Source: AP-15 sp963781215
Lineage (GTDB): Bacteria; Pseudomonadota; Alphaproteobacteria; ATCC43930; CGMCC-115725
Length of the DNA: 64,000 nt
Assembly (NCBI GenBank): GCA_963781215.1
Contig: CAWAFE010000037.1
Span: 43,228 to 107,227 of the forward strand
Direction: 5' to 3'
How positions within the stretch are numbered: the stretch's first letter is position 1; each line of letters starts with the position of its first letter. Of the stretch, positions 37,165 to 44,839 are shown one piece after another. The translations under genes were made by a program, and so were the position numbers. The notes under the pieces are model-generated. The model had not been told where the DNA came from. It made no database searches and saw only the letters and a program-made list of their open reading frames with translations.

Positions 37165-37596
37165 ATGAAGCCGACAAATGGTCCGAATGGCGAGGCCGCT
37201 TCGGCGAACATCACCAAGCGGATTGAAGAGCTGGGGGATTGGCGAGGAGAGACCCTCGCTCATGTCCGTCAGCTCATTCACGATGCCGACCCCGACATCC
37301 TGGAGGAGTGGAAATGGGAGAAGCCAAAATCCCCCGGCATCCCCGTCTGGTCGCATGACGGCATCGTCTGCACCGGGGAATCGTACAAGCAAGTCGTGAA
37401 GCTCACCTTCGCTCGCGGCGCCGCCATCAAAGACCCGAAGAAGCTCTTCAATTCCAGCCTGGAAGGGAACACGCGGCGGGCGATCGACCTGCGCGAAGGG
37501 GAGAAGATCGACGAAGCTGCCTTCAAGCAACTCATATGCGCCGCGGTGGCGGCCAACGCCGCCGCGCGCGCGGGGCGGGCAGCCAAGAAGAAGTAG
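37165..37596 (+). CDS. DUF1801 domain protein
   Basis: A 143-residue protein of the DUF1801 (YdhG/YjbR-like) fold. LAHVRQLIHDADPDILEEWKWEKP (about 31-54) holds the conserved DPxxxExxKW-type segment, and VWSHDGIVCTGESYKQVVKLTFARGA follows, a strand-rich part typical of the family. The C-terminus is Ala/Lys-rich. Function unknown; these proteins are small, soluble and cytoplasmic. ATG 37165 has GGAGAA upstream. Monocistronic by spacing. Confidence 0.8.
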   Translation: MKPTNGPNGEAASANITKRIEELGDWRGETLAHVRQLIHDADPDILEEWKWEKPKSPGIPVWSHDGIVCTGESYKQVVKLTFARGAAIKDPKKLFNSSLEGNTRRAIDLREGEKIDEAAFKQLICAAVAANAAARAGRAAKKK

Positions 37597-37733
37597 GCCC
37601 GGCTCTCACGGGTATGACGTAGGAACGGCCTTGCGCAACAGAAGGGGAGTTATCGGACATTAGGCCGGATGGACATGTCCTGCTGCGGCTCGGCAAGCCG
37701 TGGGTTATTATTCGTCGCCCCGTGCGCCTTCAG

Positions 37734-37825
37734 CCCACGGGCTTGTCCCGTGGGGAAAGCGGGGGTCCAGGGCAACCGCCGCAGCCCTGGATCGCTGGAT
37801 TCCCGTTTTCGCGGGAATGAGGATC
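37734..37825. repeat. Dispersed palindromic intergenic repeat, copy C
   Basis: The 280-bp gap after the DUF1801 gene holds a perfect hairpin, CCCACGGG at 37734-37741 and CCCGTGGG from 37747, then the module GGGGGTCCAGG and ATTCCCG-TTTTCG-CGGGAAT near 37799-37818. The last part is the commonest form of this palindrome family. The hairpins could also terminate transcription of the two converging genes. Confidence 0.6.
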
Positions 37826-37879
37826 AAGCTATTGACATCCCTACGCCCATTCCGGGTTGGACACTTTAGGCCAGGTAAT

Positions 37880-38824
37880 TCAGGCCCGCCGCTCGTTCCA
37901 GCCGCCGCGGCGGAAGCGGTCGAGATAGGTCGGCAGGATCGCCTCGACGGCGGTCGGCGCGATGCCGAGGGTCTGGAGCGTCATCGCGCCCGAGGAGACG
38001 ACGTTGTCGTGCTTCAGGAGCTCGACCTGGTCGGGGGTCAGGGGCGGGTTCGGCAGGATCGACATCACCCGCGCCTGTAGTGCGGCGAGCCCGAACGGGA
38101 GGTTGACGAGCAGGCGCTTGCGCCCGATCTCGGCCAAGGTGAGATCGATCAGCTGGCGGAAGGTGTAGGTGCGGGGGCCGCCGAGCTCGTAGGTGCGCCC
38201 GGCCGCCGCCGGGTCTTCGAGGCATCTCACCACCGCATCGCCGACATCGCCGACATAAACCGGCTGAAACCGGGTCTCGCCGCCGCCGATCAATGGCAGC
38301 ATCGGTGCCAATAGCGCCATCGCGGCAAAGCGGTTGAAGAACTGATCCTCCGGGCCGAACACGACCGAGGGGCGCAGGATTGTCGCGGTCGGAAAGGCGT
38401 CGCGCACAGCCTGCTCGCCGGCCGCCTTGGTCCGCGCATAGGCCGAGGCGGAGCGCGTATCGGCGCCGATCGCGGAGATGTGCACGATGCGCTCGATCCC
38501 GGCAACGCGCGCCAGCCGGGCGAGCCGGGCGGGTCCGGTATGGTGCACCATCTCGAAACGCTGCGTCCCGCTTTCGCGCAGGATGCCGACGCAATTGACC
38601 AGCGCCTCGTTGCCAGCGAGGAAGGCGGTCAGCCGCGCTTCGTCGCCGATCGCCACGTTCAGGGTCGCGATCTGCCCGACATCGCCCATCGGCTTGAGGA
38701 ACTTCGCCTCCTCGGCGTTGCGGCAGCCGACGGCGATCACGTCGCCGCGTGCAGCGAGCCGCTTGACCACATAGCGGCCGATAAAGCCCGACCCGCCCAG
38801 CACCGCGGTGCGGCGATTTCTCAT
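37880..38824 (-). CDS. Complex I NDUFA9-like NAD(P)-binding epimerase family protein
   Basis: A 314-residue atypical short-chain dehydrogenase. AVLGGSGFIGRYVVKRLA at the N-terminus binds the dinucleotide; ISAIGADTRSASAYARTKAAGE contains a YxxxK-like pair (Y and K in YARTK), and RPSVVFGPEDQFFNRFA is typical of the NDUFA9/YwnB group. In alphaproteobacteria these proteins are linked to complex I or quinone biology, but their reaction is not settled. Divergent from the alcohol dehydrogenase gene across about 120 bp. Confidence 0.8.
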   Translation of the reverse strand: MRNRRTAVLGGSGFIGRYVVKRLAARGDVIAVGCRNAEEAKFLKPMGDVGQIATLNVAIGDEARLTAFLAGNEALVNCVGILRESGTQRFEMVHHTGPARLARLARVAGIERIVHISAIGADTRSASAYARTKAAGEQAVRDAFPTATILRPSVVFGPEDQFFNRFAAMALLAPMLPLIGGGETRFQPVYVGDVGDAVVRCLEDPAAAGRTYELGGPRTYTFRQLIDLTLAEIGRKRLLVNLPFGLAALQARVMSILPNPPLTPDQVELLKHDNVVSSGAMTLQTLGIAPTAVEAILPTYLDRFRRGGWNERRA

Positions 38825-38947
38825 GATCTTCCCCGCTGCGCGCCGCCCATTGTCCGGCCGAGCGCTCGCCCTCTATAACGCAGCGCGCGCAACGCCGAAA
38901 GTCGGCGCCCGACATCGGCGGCGGGCAATGTTTCTGGGAAGCGAGCG

Positions 38948-40066
38948 ATGACCGACCCGGCTACGATCAGCAACGCCTATCCGATCCCGCAGCAGATGAA
39001 GGCCTGGGTCCTGGGCGGGCCGGAGGAGATCCTCCTGGTCTACAAGCCCGTGCCGCAGCCGGAGGCGGCCGAAGTGCTGGTCCGGATCGACGCGGTGGCG
39101 ATCTGCGCCACCGACCTCGAGATCCTGCGCCACGGGCTGCCGGCGATGGTCGAAGGCGGATTGCCGTTCGGGAAGAACTTCACGATCGGCCATGAATACA
39201 TGGGCACCGTCGTCGAGCTCGGGCCGGCGGTCGACGAGTATTCGATCGGAGATCGCGTCACCGTCGAGGTCCACGCCGGGTGCGGCCGCTGCGCGCGTTG
39301 CCGGCAGGGCATGTACACCTCGTGCCTCAATTATGGCGACCGGGCGAAGGGGCATCGCGCCAACGGCTTCACCACCGACGGCGGCTTTGCCGAATACGCG
39401 GTCAACAACATCAACACGCTCGTCCATGTGCCGGACGATATGAGCGACGAGGAGGCGACCCTCGTCGTTACCGCCGGTACCGCGATGTATGGGCTCGACG
39501 TGCTCGGCGGCCTGATCGCCGGCGAAGGAGTGGTGGTGACCGGACCCGGGCCGATTGGGCTGCTCGGCGTCGCGGTGGCGAAGGCACTAGGTGCCGACCC
39601 GGTGATCCTGACCGGCACCCGAGACACGCGGCTCGAGCTCGGGCGCAAGCTCGGCGCCGACCACGTCGTCAACGCCCGCCGCGAGAATGCGGTCGCCGCG
39701 GTCCGGCGCATCACCAACGGCAAGGGCGTCCAGTTCGTCATCGAATGCTCGGGCGCGGCCGAGGCGCTCGACGAGGCAGCGCAGATGGTCGACCGCGGCG
39801 GCCGGATCTGCCTGGCCGCCTTTCCGCACGAGAGGGTGCCGGTCGACCTCGCCCATCTCGTGCGGAACAACATCTATGTCTACGGGATTCGCGGCGAGGG
39901 GCAGAGTGCCACCCACCGGGCGATGGCGCTGATGAAGCAAAAGCGCTTCGACGCCCGGTTGGTTCATACCCACACCTTCCCCCTCGACGAGCTGCCGACC
40001 GCCCTCAAATACGCGCGCGAGCGGATCGACGATGCGATCAAGGTCGTGGTCAAGGCTTCCCCTTGA
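38948..40066 (+). CDS. Zinc-dependent medium-chain alcohol dehydrogenase
   Basis: A 372-residue MDR-family dehydrogenase. The catalytic zinc site is ICATDLE and GHEYMG. The structural zinc lobe has four cysteines in AGCGRCARCRQGMYTSC. The Rossmann motif is VTGPGPIGLLGVAVAKALGADPV (about 195-217). VHTHTFPLDELPTALKYA at the C-terminus is also usual. It resembles threonine or sorbitol dehydrogenase-like oxidoreductases, but the substrate cannot be read off. It ends about 110 bp before tRNA-Leu. Confidence 0.88.
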   Translation: MTDPATISNAYPIPQQMKAWVLGGPEEILLVYKPVPQPEAAEVLVRIDAVAICATDLEILRHGLPAMVEGGLPFGKNFTIGHEYMGTVVELGPAVDEYSIGDRVTVEVHAGCGRCARCRQGMYTSCLNYGDRAKGHRANGFTTDGGFAEYAVNNINTLVHVPDDMSDEEATLVVTAGTAMYGLDVLGGLIAGEGVVVTGPGPIGLLGVAVAKALGADPVILTGTRDTRLELGRKLGADHVVNARRENAVAAVRRITNGKGVQFVIECSGAAEALDEAAQMVDRGGRICLAAFPHERVPVDLAHLVRNNIYVYGIRGEGQSATHRAMALMKQKRFDARLVHTHTFPLDELPTALKYARERIDDAIKVVVKASP

Positions 40067-40086
40067 CCCGCCCCGGGGCGGGCGTC

Positions 40087-40150
40087 GCCGTTGACATCGC
40101 CCGCCCGGAGCGGGTGTTGCCGTTGACATCGCCCGGGGCCGGGCTTATCT
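40087..40150 (+). promoter_or_regulatory. Candidate promoter of tRNA-Leu with duplicated -35 element
   Basis: TTGACA at 40123-40128 and TTATCT at 40145-40150 are 16 bp apart and lie 26 bp before the tRNA. The sequence GCCGTTGACATCGCCC occurs twice, at 40087-40102 and 40119-40134, so the -35 hexamer with its flanks is duplicated 32 bp upstream. The consensus -35 and good -10 favour a sigma-70 type promoter. Confidence 0.6.
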
Positions 40151-40175
40151 CCCGGCGCTCCGAATGCCTCGAGGC

Positions 40176-40261
40176 GCGCCCGTGGCGGAATTGGCAGACG
40201 CGCACGGTTCAGGTCCGTGTTCCGAAAGGAGTGGTGGTTCGAACTCCACTCGGGCGCACCA
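40176..40261 (+). tRNA. tRNA-Leu (anticodon CAG)
   Basis: A 86-nt tRNA with acceptor stem GCGCCCG pairing with CGGGCGC, a D-arm GGCGGAATTGGCAGACGC, anticodon loop around TTCAGGT giving CAG (reads CUG codons), a long variable arm typical of class II tRNAs, the T-arm GGTTCGAACTCC, and an encoded CCA. It begins 110 bp after the alcohol dehydrogenase gene and ends 13 bp before the RNase D start codon. Confidence 0.95.
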
Positions 40262-40274
40262 GGCTTTACGTGAG

Positions 40275-40886
40275 ATGACCAACCGGCTGCATCGCGGCGA
40301 TCTCCCCGAGGGCATCGATTTCGGCTCCGCGGTCGCGATCGACACCGAGGCGATGGGGCTGAACCCGCATCGCGACCGGCTGTGCCTGGTCCAGCTGTCG
40401 GGCGGCGACGGCGACGCGCATTTGGTGCACCTAGCGCCTGGCTGCTATGACGCGCCGCGGCTGCGGCGGCTGCTCGCCGACCCCGACGTGACCAAGCTTT
40501 TTCATTTCGCCCAATTCGACCTCGCCATGCTCTACCACTATCTCGGGGTCATGGCGCGGCCGGTTTATTGCACCAAGATCGCCTCGCGCCTCGCGCGCAC
40601 CTTCACCGACAAGCACGGCTTGCGCGAGCTGTGCAAGGATATCCTCGGGATCGACCTGTCGAAGCAGCAGCAGAGCTCGGATTGGGGCGCGCCCAGCCTG
40701 ACCGAGGAACAGCTGCGCTACGCGGCCTCGGACGTGCTCCACCTGCATGCGCTGCGCGCCCGGCTCGACGCGATGCTCGCGCGCGAGGGCCGCGATGCGC
40801 TGGCCCGCTCCTGCTTCGAATTCCTGCCGCATCGCGTCCTGCTTGATCTCGGCGGCTGGGCGGAGCAAGACATCTTCGCGCACTGA
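40275..40886 (+). CDS. rnd: RNase D-like 3'-5' exonuclease
   Basis: A 203-residue DEDDy exonuclease. The metal-binding residues are in AIDTEAMGL (D and E, about residues 22-24), FHFAQFDLAML (D, about 81) and YAASDVLHLHALR (Y and D, about 154-158). It lacks HRDC domains and is close to the short RNase D-like proteins of alphaproteobacteria. ATG 40275 follows the tRNA by 13 bp, so tRNA and mRNA may share a transcript. Role in tRNA 3' maturation is known for RNase D; not tested for this short form. Confidence 0.85.
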   Translation: MTNRLHRGDLPEGIDFGSAVAIDTEAMGLNPHRDRLCLVQLSGGDGDAHLVHLAPGCYDAPRLRRLLADPDVTKLFHFAQFDLAMLYHYLGVMARPVYCTKIASRLARTFTDKHGLRELCKDILGIDLSKQQQSSDWGAPSLTEEQLRYAASDVLHLHALRARLDAMLAREGRDALARSCFEFLPHRVLLDLGGWAEQDIFAH

Positions 40887-40902
40887 GGGCGCAGTCGCAG
40901 GG

Positions 40903-41973
40903 GTGGATTTTCTGACGGAGTTGTTCAGGGGCCCGGAGGGTCCTCCGGAGACGCACGGCGACACCTTGGTCGCGGCGAAGCCGAACCGGCCGGCGTCTCG
41001 GCGAGGGGGCGGCGACGCCGGGGCCGATCTTGCGGTCGCCCGCCGGGTCATCGCGGCCGAAATCGCCGGGCTCCAGTCTCTGGCGGCGGCGCTCGACGGC
41101 GCCTTCGCCGCCGCGGTCGGGCTCTGCGCGGCAGCGCCTGGACGGATCATCGTCACCGGCGTCGGCAAGAGCGGCCATGTCGCGCGCAAGATCGCCGCGA
41201 CGCTCGCCTCGACCGGCACCACGGCGCAGTTTGTCCATCCGGTCGAGGCGAGCCACGGGGATCTCGGCATGATCGGCCCCGGAGACGCGATTCTCGCCTT
41301 GTCGAATTCGGGCGAGACGACCGAGCTCCTCGACATCGTGGCCTACGCCAGGCGCTTCGGCATCCCGCTGATCGCGATCACCAGCGGCGGACGATCGACG
41401 CTCGCCACCGCCGCCGACACGGTGCTGCTGCTGCCAGCCGCCGCCGAGGCGTGTCCGATGGGGCTGGCGCCGACGACCTCGACGACGATGATGATGGGCC
41501 TGGGGGATGCGCTGGCGATCGCCCTGCTCGAGCGCAAGGGTTTCTCCCTTTCGGACTTCCGGCGGTTTCACCCCGGCGGCAGGATCGGGCGGCGGCTGCT
41601 GCGGGTCGCCGACATCATGCACGGCCCGGCCGATATCCCGCTCTCGGCGCCCAATTCGGCGATGTCGGACGCCATCCTGGTGATGACGGCGAAAAGCTTC
41701 GGCTGCGTCGGCGTGTGCGATGGGGAGGGACGCCTGATCGGGGTCGTCACCGACGGCGACTTGCGCCGGCACATGGGCGGCGCGCTGCTTGCTCTTCGGG
41801 TGCGGCAGGTCATGCATCGTTCGCCGAAAACGATCGGCGCCGGGGCGCTGGCGGCCGAAGCGCTAGGGCTGATGAACCGCAGCGCGATTACCGCGTTGTT
41901 TGTCGTCGACCAGGAGGGCCGCCCGATAGGCTTTCTGCATATGCACGACTGTTTGCGTGCCGGCGTCGCGTGA
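40903..41973 (+). CDS. kdsD: Arabinose-5-phosphate isomerase
   Basis: Converts ribulose 5-phosphate to arabinose 5-phosphate, the first step to KDO for lipopolysaccharide. The 356-residue protein has a SIS domain (VTGVGKSGHVARKIAATLASTG, then ALSNSGETTELL, about 85-215) and two CBS domains (about 235-350). I use the GTG at 40903, which follows AGGGG and gives MDFLTELF; the frame is open further upstream over the rnd gene. It is followed by lptC, as in many alphaproteobacteria. Confidence 0.92.
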   Translation: MDFLTELFRGPEGPPETHGDTLVAAKPNRPASRRGGGDAGADLAVARRVIAAEIAGLQSLAAALDGAFAAAVGLCAAAPGRIIVTGVGKSGHVARKIAATLASTGTTAQFVHPVEASHGDLGMIGPGDAILALSNSGETTELLDIVAYARRFGIPLIAITSGGRSTLATAADTVLLLPAAAEACPMGLAPTTSTTMMMGLGDALAIALLERKGFSLSDFRRFHPGGRIGRRLLRVADIMHGPADIPLSAPNSAMSDAILVMTAKSFGCVGVCDGEGRLIGVVTDGDLRRHMGGALLALRVRQVMHRSPKTIGAGALAAEALGLMNRSAITALFVVDQEGRPIGFLHMHDCLRAGVA

Positions 41974-41995
41974 TCATGCCCGAGCAGAGGCGCAG

Positions 41996-42952
41996 GTGAG
42001 GGCGCTGCAGCCAGCCGCACCCGATATGCCCGCGCCGTCGATGCCGCAGCCGGGGATACGCCGCTGGCGGCGCCGTTCGCGCGGGGACCGCTACAGCCGC
42101 CGCGTGGCCTTGCTCAAGCGGGTGCTGCCAGCGATCGGGCTGGCGCTGCTGCTGCTCGTCGCCGCCTGGCCGCGGCTGGTGCCGCTCTTGGAGAGTGTGC
42201 GGATGGCCTTCCCCGCCATCGATCTGCGCGAGGCGCGCGAGCTGAAGATGACCAATCCGCGCTACGCCGGGGTCGACCGGCTGAACCGGCCCTATGTCGT
42301 GACCGCGGCAGTCGGCCATCAAGTCCCCAACCGCAACGATTTGATGTCGCTCGATCGGCCGCGTGCCGAGATCAGACTGCGGCCGGGCGCCACCGTCGTG
42401 CTGACCTCTGCGACCGCACTCTACCAGTCACAGGCGCAGCTCTTGGACCTGTTCGGCGACGTCGACCTCGTCCATCAGAACGGCACCCGGTTCATGACGC
42501 GGCGCGCCCATGCCGACCTCTCGGACAACACCGCCGACGGCCATGACCCGGTGGCGGGGCACGGCCCTTGGGGCGACATCACGGCGCAGGGCTTCCGCAT
42601 CCTCGACAAAGGCGACACGATCGTCTTTACCGGCTCGTCCTACCTCGTGCTGAACGGCGCCAAGCCCAGCAAGCCGAGCAAGGCGCCGCCGGCCCTGCCG
42701 GCCGAGATCGAGACGAAGGCGGCCGCGGTAGAGGCCGCAGCCGTCGCCATTCCCGTCCTCGAGGCCGCGCCGCATCACCCGGCCGCCAAGCCGGCCGCTG
42801 CCAAGCCCTCCGCTGCCAAGACCCTCGCTGCCAAGGCGGTCGCGGCAAGGCCGCATCCGGCCGCCAAATCGCACCCGCCCGGCAAGCAAAAGACCGGCGG
42901 ACACTTGAATACGAAACCGGCGGCTGCGAGGGCCGGGCACAATGCAGGCTGA
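41996..42952 (+). CDS. lptC: LPS export protein LptC with long Ala/Lys/Pro-rich tail
   Basis: Bitopic inner-membrane protein that passes LPS from LptBFG to LptA. An Arg-rich cytoplasmic N-terminus is followed by one membrane helix (VLPAIGLALLLLVAAWPRL, about 44-62) and the LptC beta-jellyroll (about 80-220, with TAAVGHQVPNRNDLMSLDRP and the later GDVDLVHQNGTRF). Unusually, the last roughly 95 residues are low-complexity, built from units such as AAKPAAAKPSAAK. The start is the GTG at 41996 with AGAGG five bases upstream; GTG or ATG codons from 41957 are alternatives that overlap kdsD. Confidence 0.85.
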   Translation: MRALQPAAPDMPAPSMPQPGIRRWRRRSRGDRYSRRVALLKRVLPAIGLALLLLVAAWPRLVPLLESVRMAFPAIDLREARELKMTNPRYAGVDRLNRPYVVTAAVGHQVPNRNDLMSLDRPRAEIRLRPGATVVLTSATALYQSQAQLLDLFGDVDLVHQNGTRFMTRRAHADLSDNTADGHDPVAGHGPWGDITAQGFRILDKGDTIVFTGSSYLVLNGAKPSKPSKAPPALPAEIETKAAAVEAAAVAIPVLEAAPHHPAAKPAAAKPSAAKTLAAKAVAARPHPAAKSHPPGKQKTGGHLNTKPAAARAGHNAG

Positions 42953-44162
42953 TCGGGAGGTGCGGCTTGGCCTGGGGCGTCCGCTGACTAAGGTCCTCAT
43001 CGCCTTGCTGCCGCTCTGTCTCATGGCCGGGTCCGCGACCGCAACCGCTCAAGGATTGGGCTTGAGCGGGGTCCCCGATGACAAGCCGGTCGAGATTACG
43101 GCCGATTCGGGGATCGAATGGCGGCAGGACGCACAGGAGTACATCGCCCGCGGCAATGCCGTGGCCAAGCGGGGAACGAGCGAAATCCACGCCGACACGC
43201 TGACCGCCCACTACCGCCCGAGCAAGACAAAAAACGCCGATGGCGGCAACGAAATCTATCGCCTCGACGCCGACGGGCATGTCGTGATCAAGGGCGAGAC
43301 GCAGACCGTTGTCGGCGACCAGGCGGTCTACGACGTCGACCAGCAGATCGCGGTCGTCACCGGCAAGGCGCTCAAGCTGACCACCGAAAAGGATACCGTG
43401 ACCGCACGCGACAGCCTCGAGTGGTACGACCAGCAGCAAATCGCCGTCGCCCGCGGCGACGCGGTCGCGGTGCAGGAAGAAAAGCGGGTTCGGGCCGATG
43501 TCCTGACCGCGCATATGACGAAGGACAAGGCCAAGCCGGTCGACGCCAAAGGCCCGGCCAAGCCCACCGCCGCCAAGGCGCCGACCCAGCCGGTCGCCGC
43601 CAAAGCGCCGGCCAATCCGGTCGCGGCGCCGAAGAACGGGACTGCGGCGGGACCGCTCGGCACCGACCAGGGGTCGTCGCGGATCAGCCGGGTCGACGCC
43701 CAGGGCAATGTCGTCGTCTCGACCGCGACCGACGTGGCCCGCGGCGACTATGGCGTGTATAATGCCGACACCGGGCTCGCCACGCTTCTCGGAAACGTGA
43801 CGATCACGCGCGGCCAGAATGCGATCAGAGGGCAATATGCGGTCATCGACCTCAACAAGAATATCAGCCGGATGATGACGGTCGCCGCCAAGCCGGGCGA
43901 GCCGGCCCAGCGGGTCGAGGGCCTCTTCGTGCGCCAGGACGACACGGGCACGCCATCGGGCAAGGCAATGACGCAAAGGGAGCTGCAAAGCCCGCCCCGG
44001 ACGGTGGGCGCAAGCCGTGAGAACGGAGGCAAAACCCGACCTGCTCGCGGCAGACGGGTGGCCGCGGCTCGTCGCCGAGAACCGTGGCGGGCCCGGTCCC
44101 GGCCTGATCGGTCGGGGGCTCGGAAAGAGCTTCAAGCGGCGGCCGGTACTGCGCGGCGTTAA
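42942..44162 (+). CDS. lptA: LPS periplasmic bridge protein LptA with inserted Ala/Lys/Pro linker
   Basis: OstA-fold protein that bridges inner and outer membranes for LPS transport. A signal peptide covers residues about 14-36 (VLIALLPLCLMAGSATATA). The repeats of the jellyroll are visible, for example VEITADSGIEWRQDAQEYIA and GNAVAKRGTSEIHADTLTAHY, then ISRVDAQGNVVVSTATDVARGDYG and IRGQYAVIDLNKN. Between them, at about 193-232, sits a low-complexity insert (AKPTAAKAPTQPVAAKAPA). The frame runs 146 bp into lptB; the last roughly 50 Arg-rich residues look unlike LptA and may be poorly conserved. Confidence 0.85.
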   Translation: MQADREVRLGLGRPLTKVLIALLPLCLMAGSATATAQGLGLSGVPDDKPVEITADSGIEWRQDAQEYIARGNAVAKRGTSEIHADTLTAHYRPSKTKNADGGNEIYRLDADGHVVIKGETQTVVGDQAVYDVDQQIAVVTGKALKLTTEKDTVTARDSLEWYDQQQIAVARGDAVAVQEEKRVRADVLTAHMTKDKAKPVDAKGPAKPTAAKAPTQPVAAKAPANPVAAPKNGTAAGPLGTDQGSSRISRVDAQGNVVVSTATDVARGDYGVYNADTGLATLLGNVTITRGQNAIRGQYAVIDLNKNISRMMTVAAKPGEPAQRVEGLFVRQDDTGTPSGKAMTQRELQSPPRTVGASRENGGKTRPARGRRVAAARRREPWRARSRPDRSGARKELQAAAGTARR

Positions 44163-44817
44163 CGTCTCGGTGCAACGCGGCGAGGTGGTCGGGTTGCTCG
44201 GCGCCAACGGGGCGGGCAAGACGACCTGCTTTTACATCATCACCGGTCTGATCGCCGCCGATACCGGCACCGTCAGCCTGGACGGGCGGGACATCACGGA
44301 GTTTCCGATGTATCGCCGCGCCCGCCTCGGCATCGGCTATCTGCCGCAGGAAGCTTCGATCTTTCGCGGCCTTACCGTGGAGCAGAACATTCGCGCGATC
44401 CTCGAGATCGCCGAGCCCGAGCCGGAAATGCGCGAGGCGATGCTCGAAGGGCTGATGACCGAATTTTCGATCGTGCATCTGCGCCGGACGCCGGCGATGG
44501 CGCTGTCGGGCGGTGAGCGGCGGCGCTGCGAAATCGCCCGGGCGCTGGCGACCCGGCCGCATTTCATTCTGCTCGATGAACCGCTCGCCGGCATCGACCC
44601 GATCGTGGTCGCCGAGATCCGCAACCTCGTCGCCCATCTCAAGGACCGCGGGATCGGGGTGCTGATCACCGATCATAACGTCCGTGAGACGCTCGAGATC
44701 GTCGATCGGGCATATATTTTGCACGAGGGGCAGGTGCTGATGGAGGGCAAGCCCGCCGAGGTAGTTTCGGATGTGAATGTAAGACGCGTTTTCCTCGGCG
44801 AGCGGTTTAGCCTATAA
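44017..44817 (+). CDS. lptB: LPS export ABC transporter ATP-binding protein
   Basis: ATPase that powers LPS extraction with LptFG. A 266-residue protein with Walker A GANGAGKTT, Q-loop YLPQEASIFRGLTVEQNI, signature LSGGERRR, Walker B FILLDEPLAGIDP and switch His in ITDHNVRETLEI. All are close to the LptB consensus. The GTG at 44017 is the first usable start; it gives about 35 residues before the family core and overlaps lptA by 146 bp. I see no later start codon that keeps the first beta strand. Followed after 22 bp by rpoN. Confidence 0.93.
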   Translation: MRTEAKPDLLAADGWPRLVAENRGGPGPGLIGRGLGKSFKRRPVLRGVNVSVQRGEVVGLLGANGAGKTTCFYIITGLIAADTGTVSLDGRDITEFPMYRRARLGIGYLPQEASIFRGLTVEQNIRAILEIAEPEPEMREAMLEGLMTEFSIVHLRRTPAMALSGGERRRCEIARALATRPHFILLDEPLAGIDPIVVAEIRNLVAHLKDRGIGVLITDHNVRETLEIVDRAYILHEGQVLMEGKPAEVVSDVNVRRVFLGERFSL

Positions 44818-44839
44818 GGCGCTCCGAACGGAGCCTGAT
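44818..44839 (+). promoter_or_regulatory. Short hairpin covering the rpoN ribosome site
   Basis: Between the lptB stop and the rpoN GTG the sequence GCTCC-GAAC-GGAGC (44821-44834) forms a 5-bp stem with a 4-nt loop. The 3' arm carries GGAG, the only ribosome-binding site for rpoN, six bases before the GTG. It could reduce rpoN translation unless ribosomes finishing lptB open it. Short, so tentative. Confidence 0.4.

Noticed and set aside
40164..40274. Extension of the RNase D gene upstream through the tRNA
   Set aside because: The sequence is a complete tRNA-Leu with all arms and CCA; the coding frame there is accidental.
42627..44219. 530-codon minus-strand frame opposite lptC, lptA and lptB
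   Set aside because: No domain or signal is visible, and the opposite strand holds conserved LPS-export genes.
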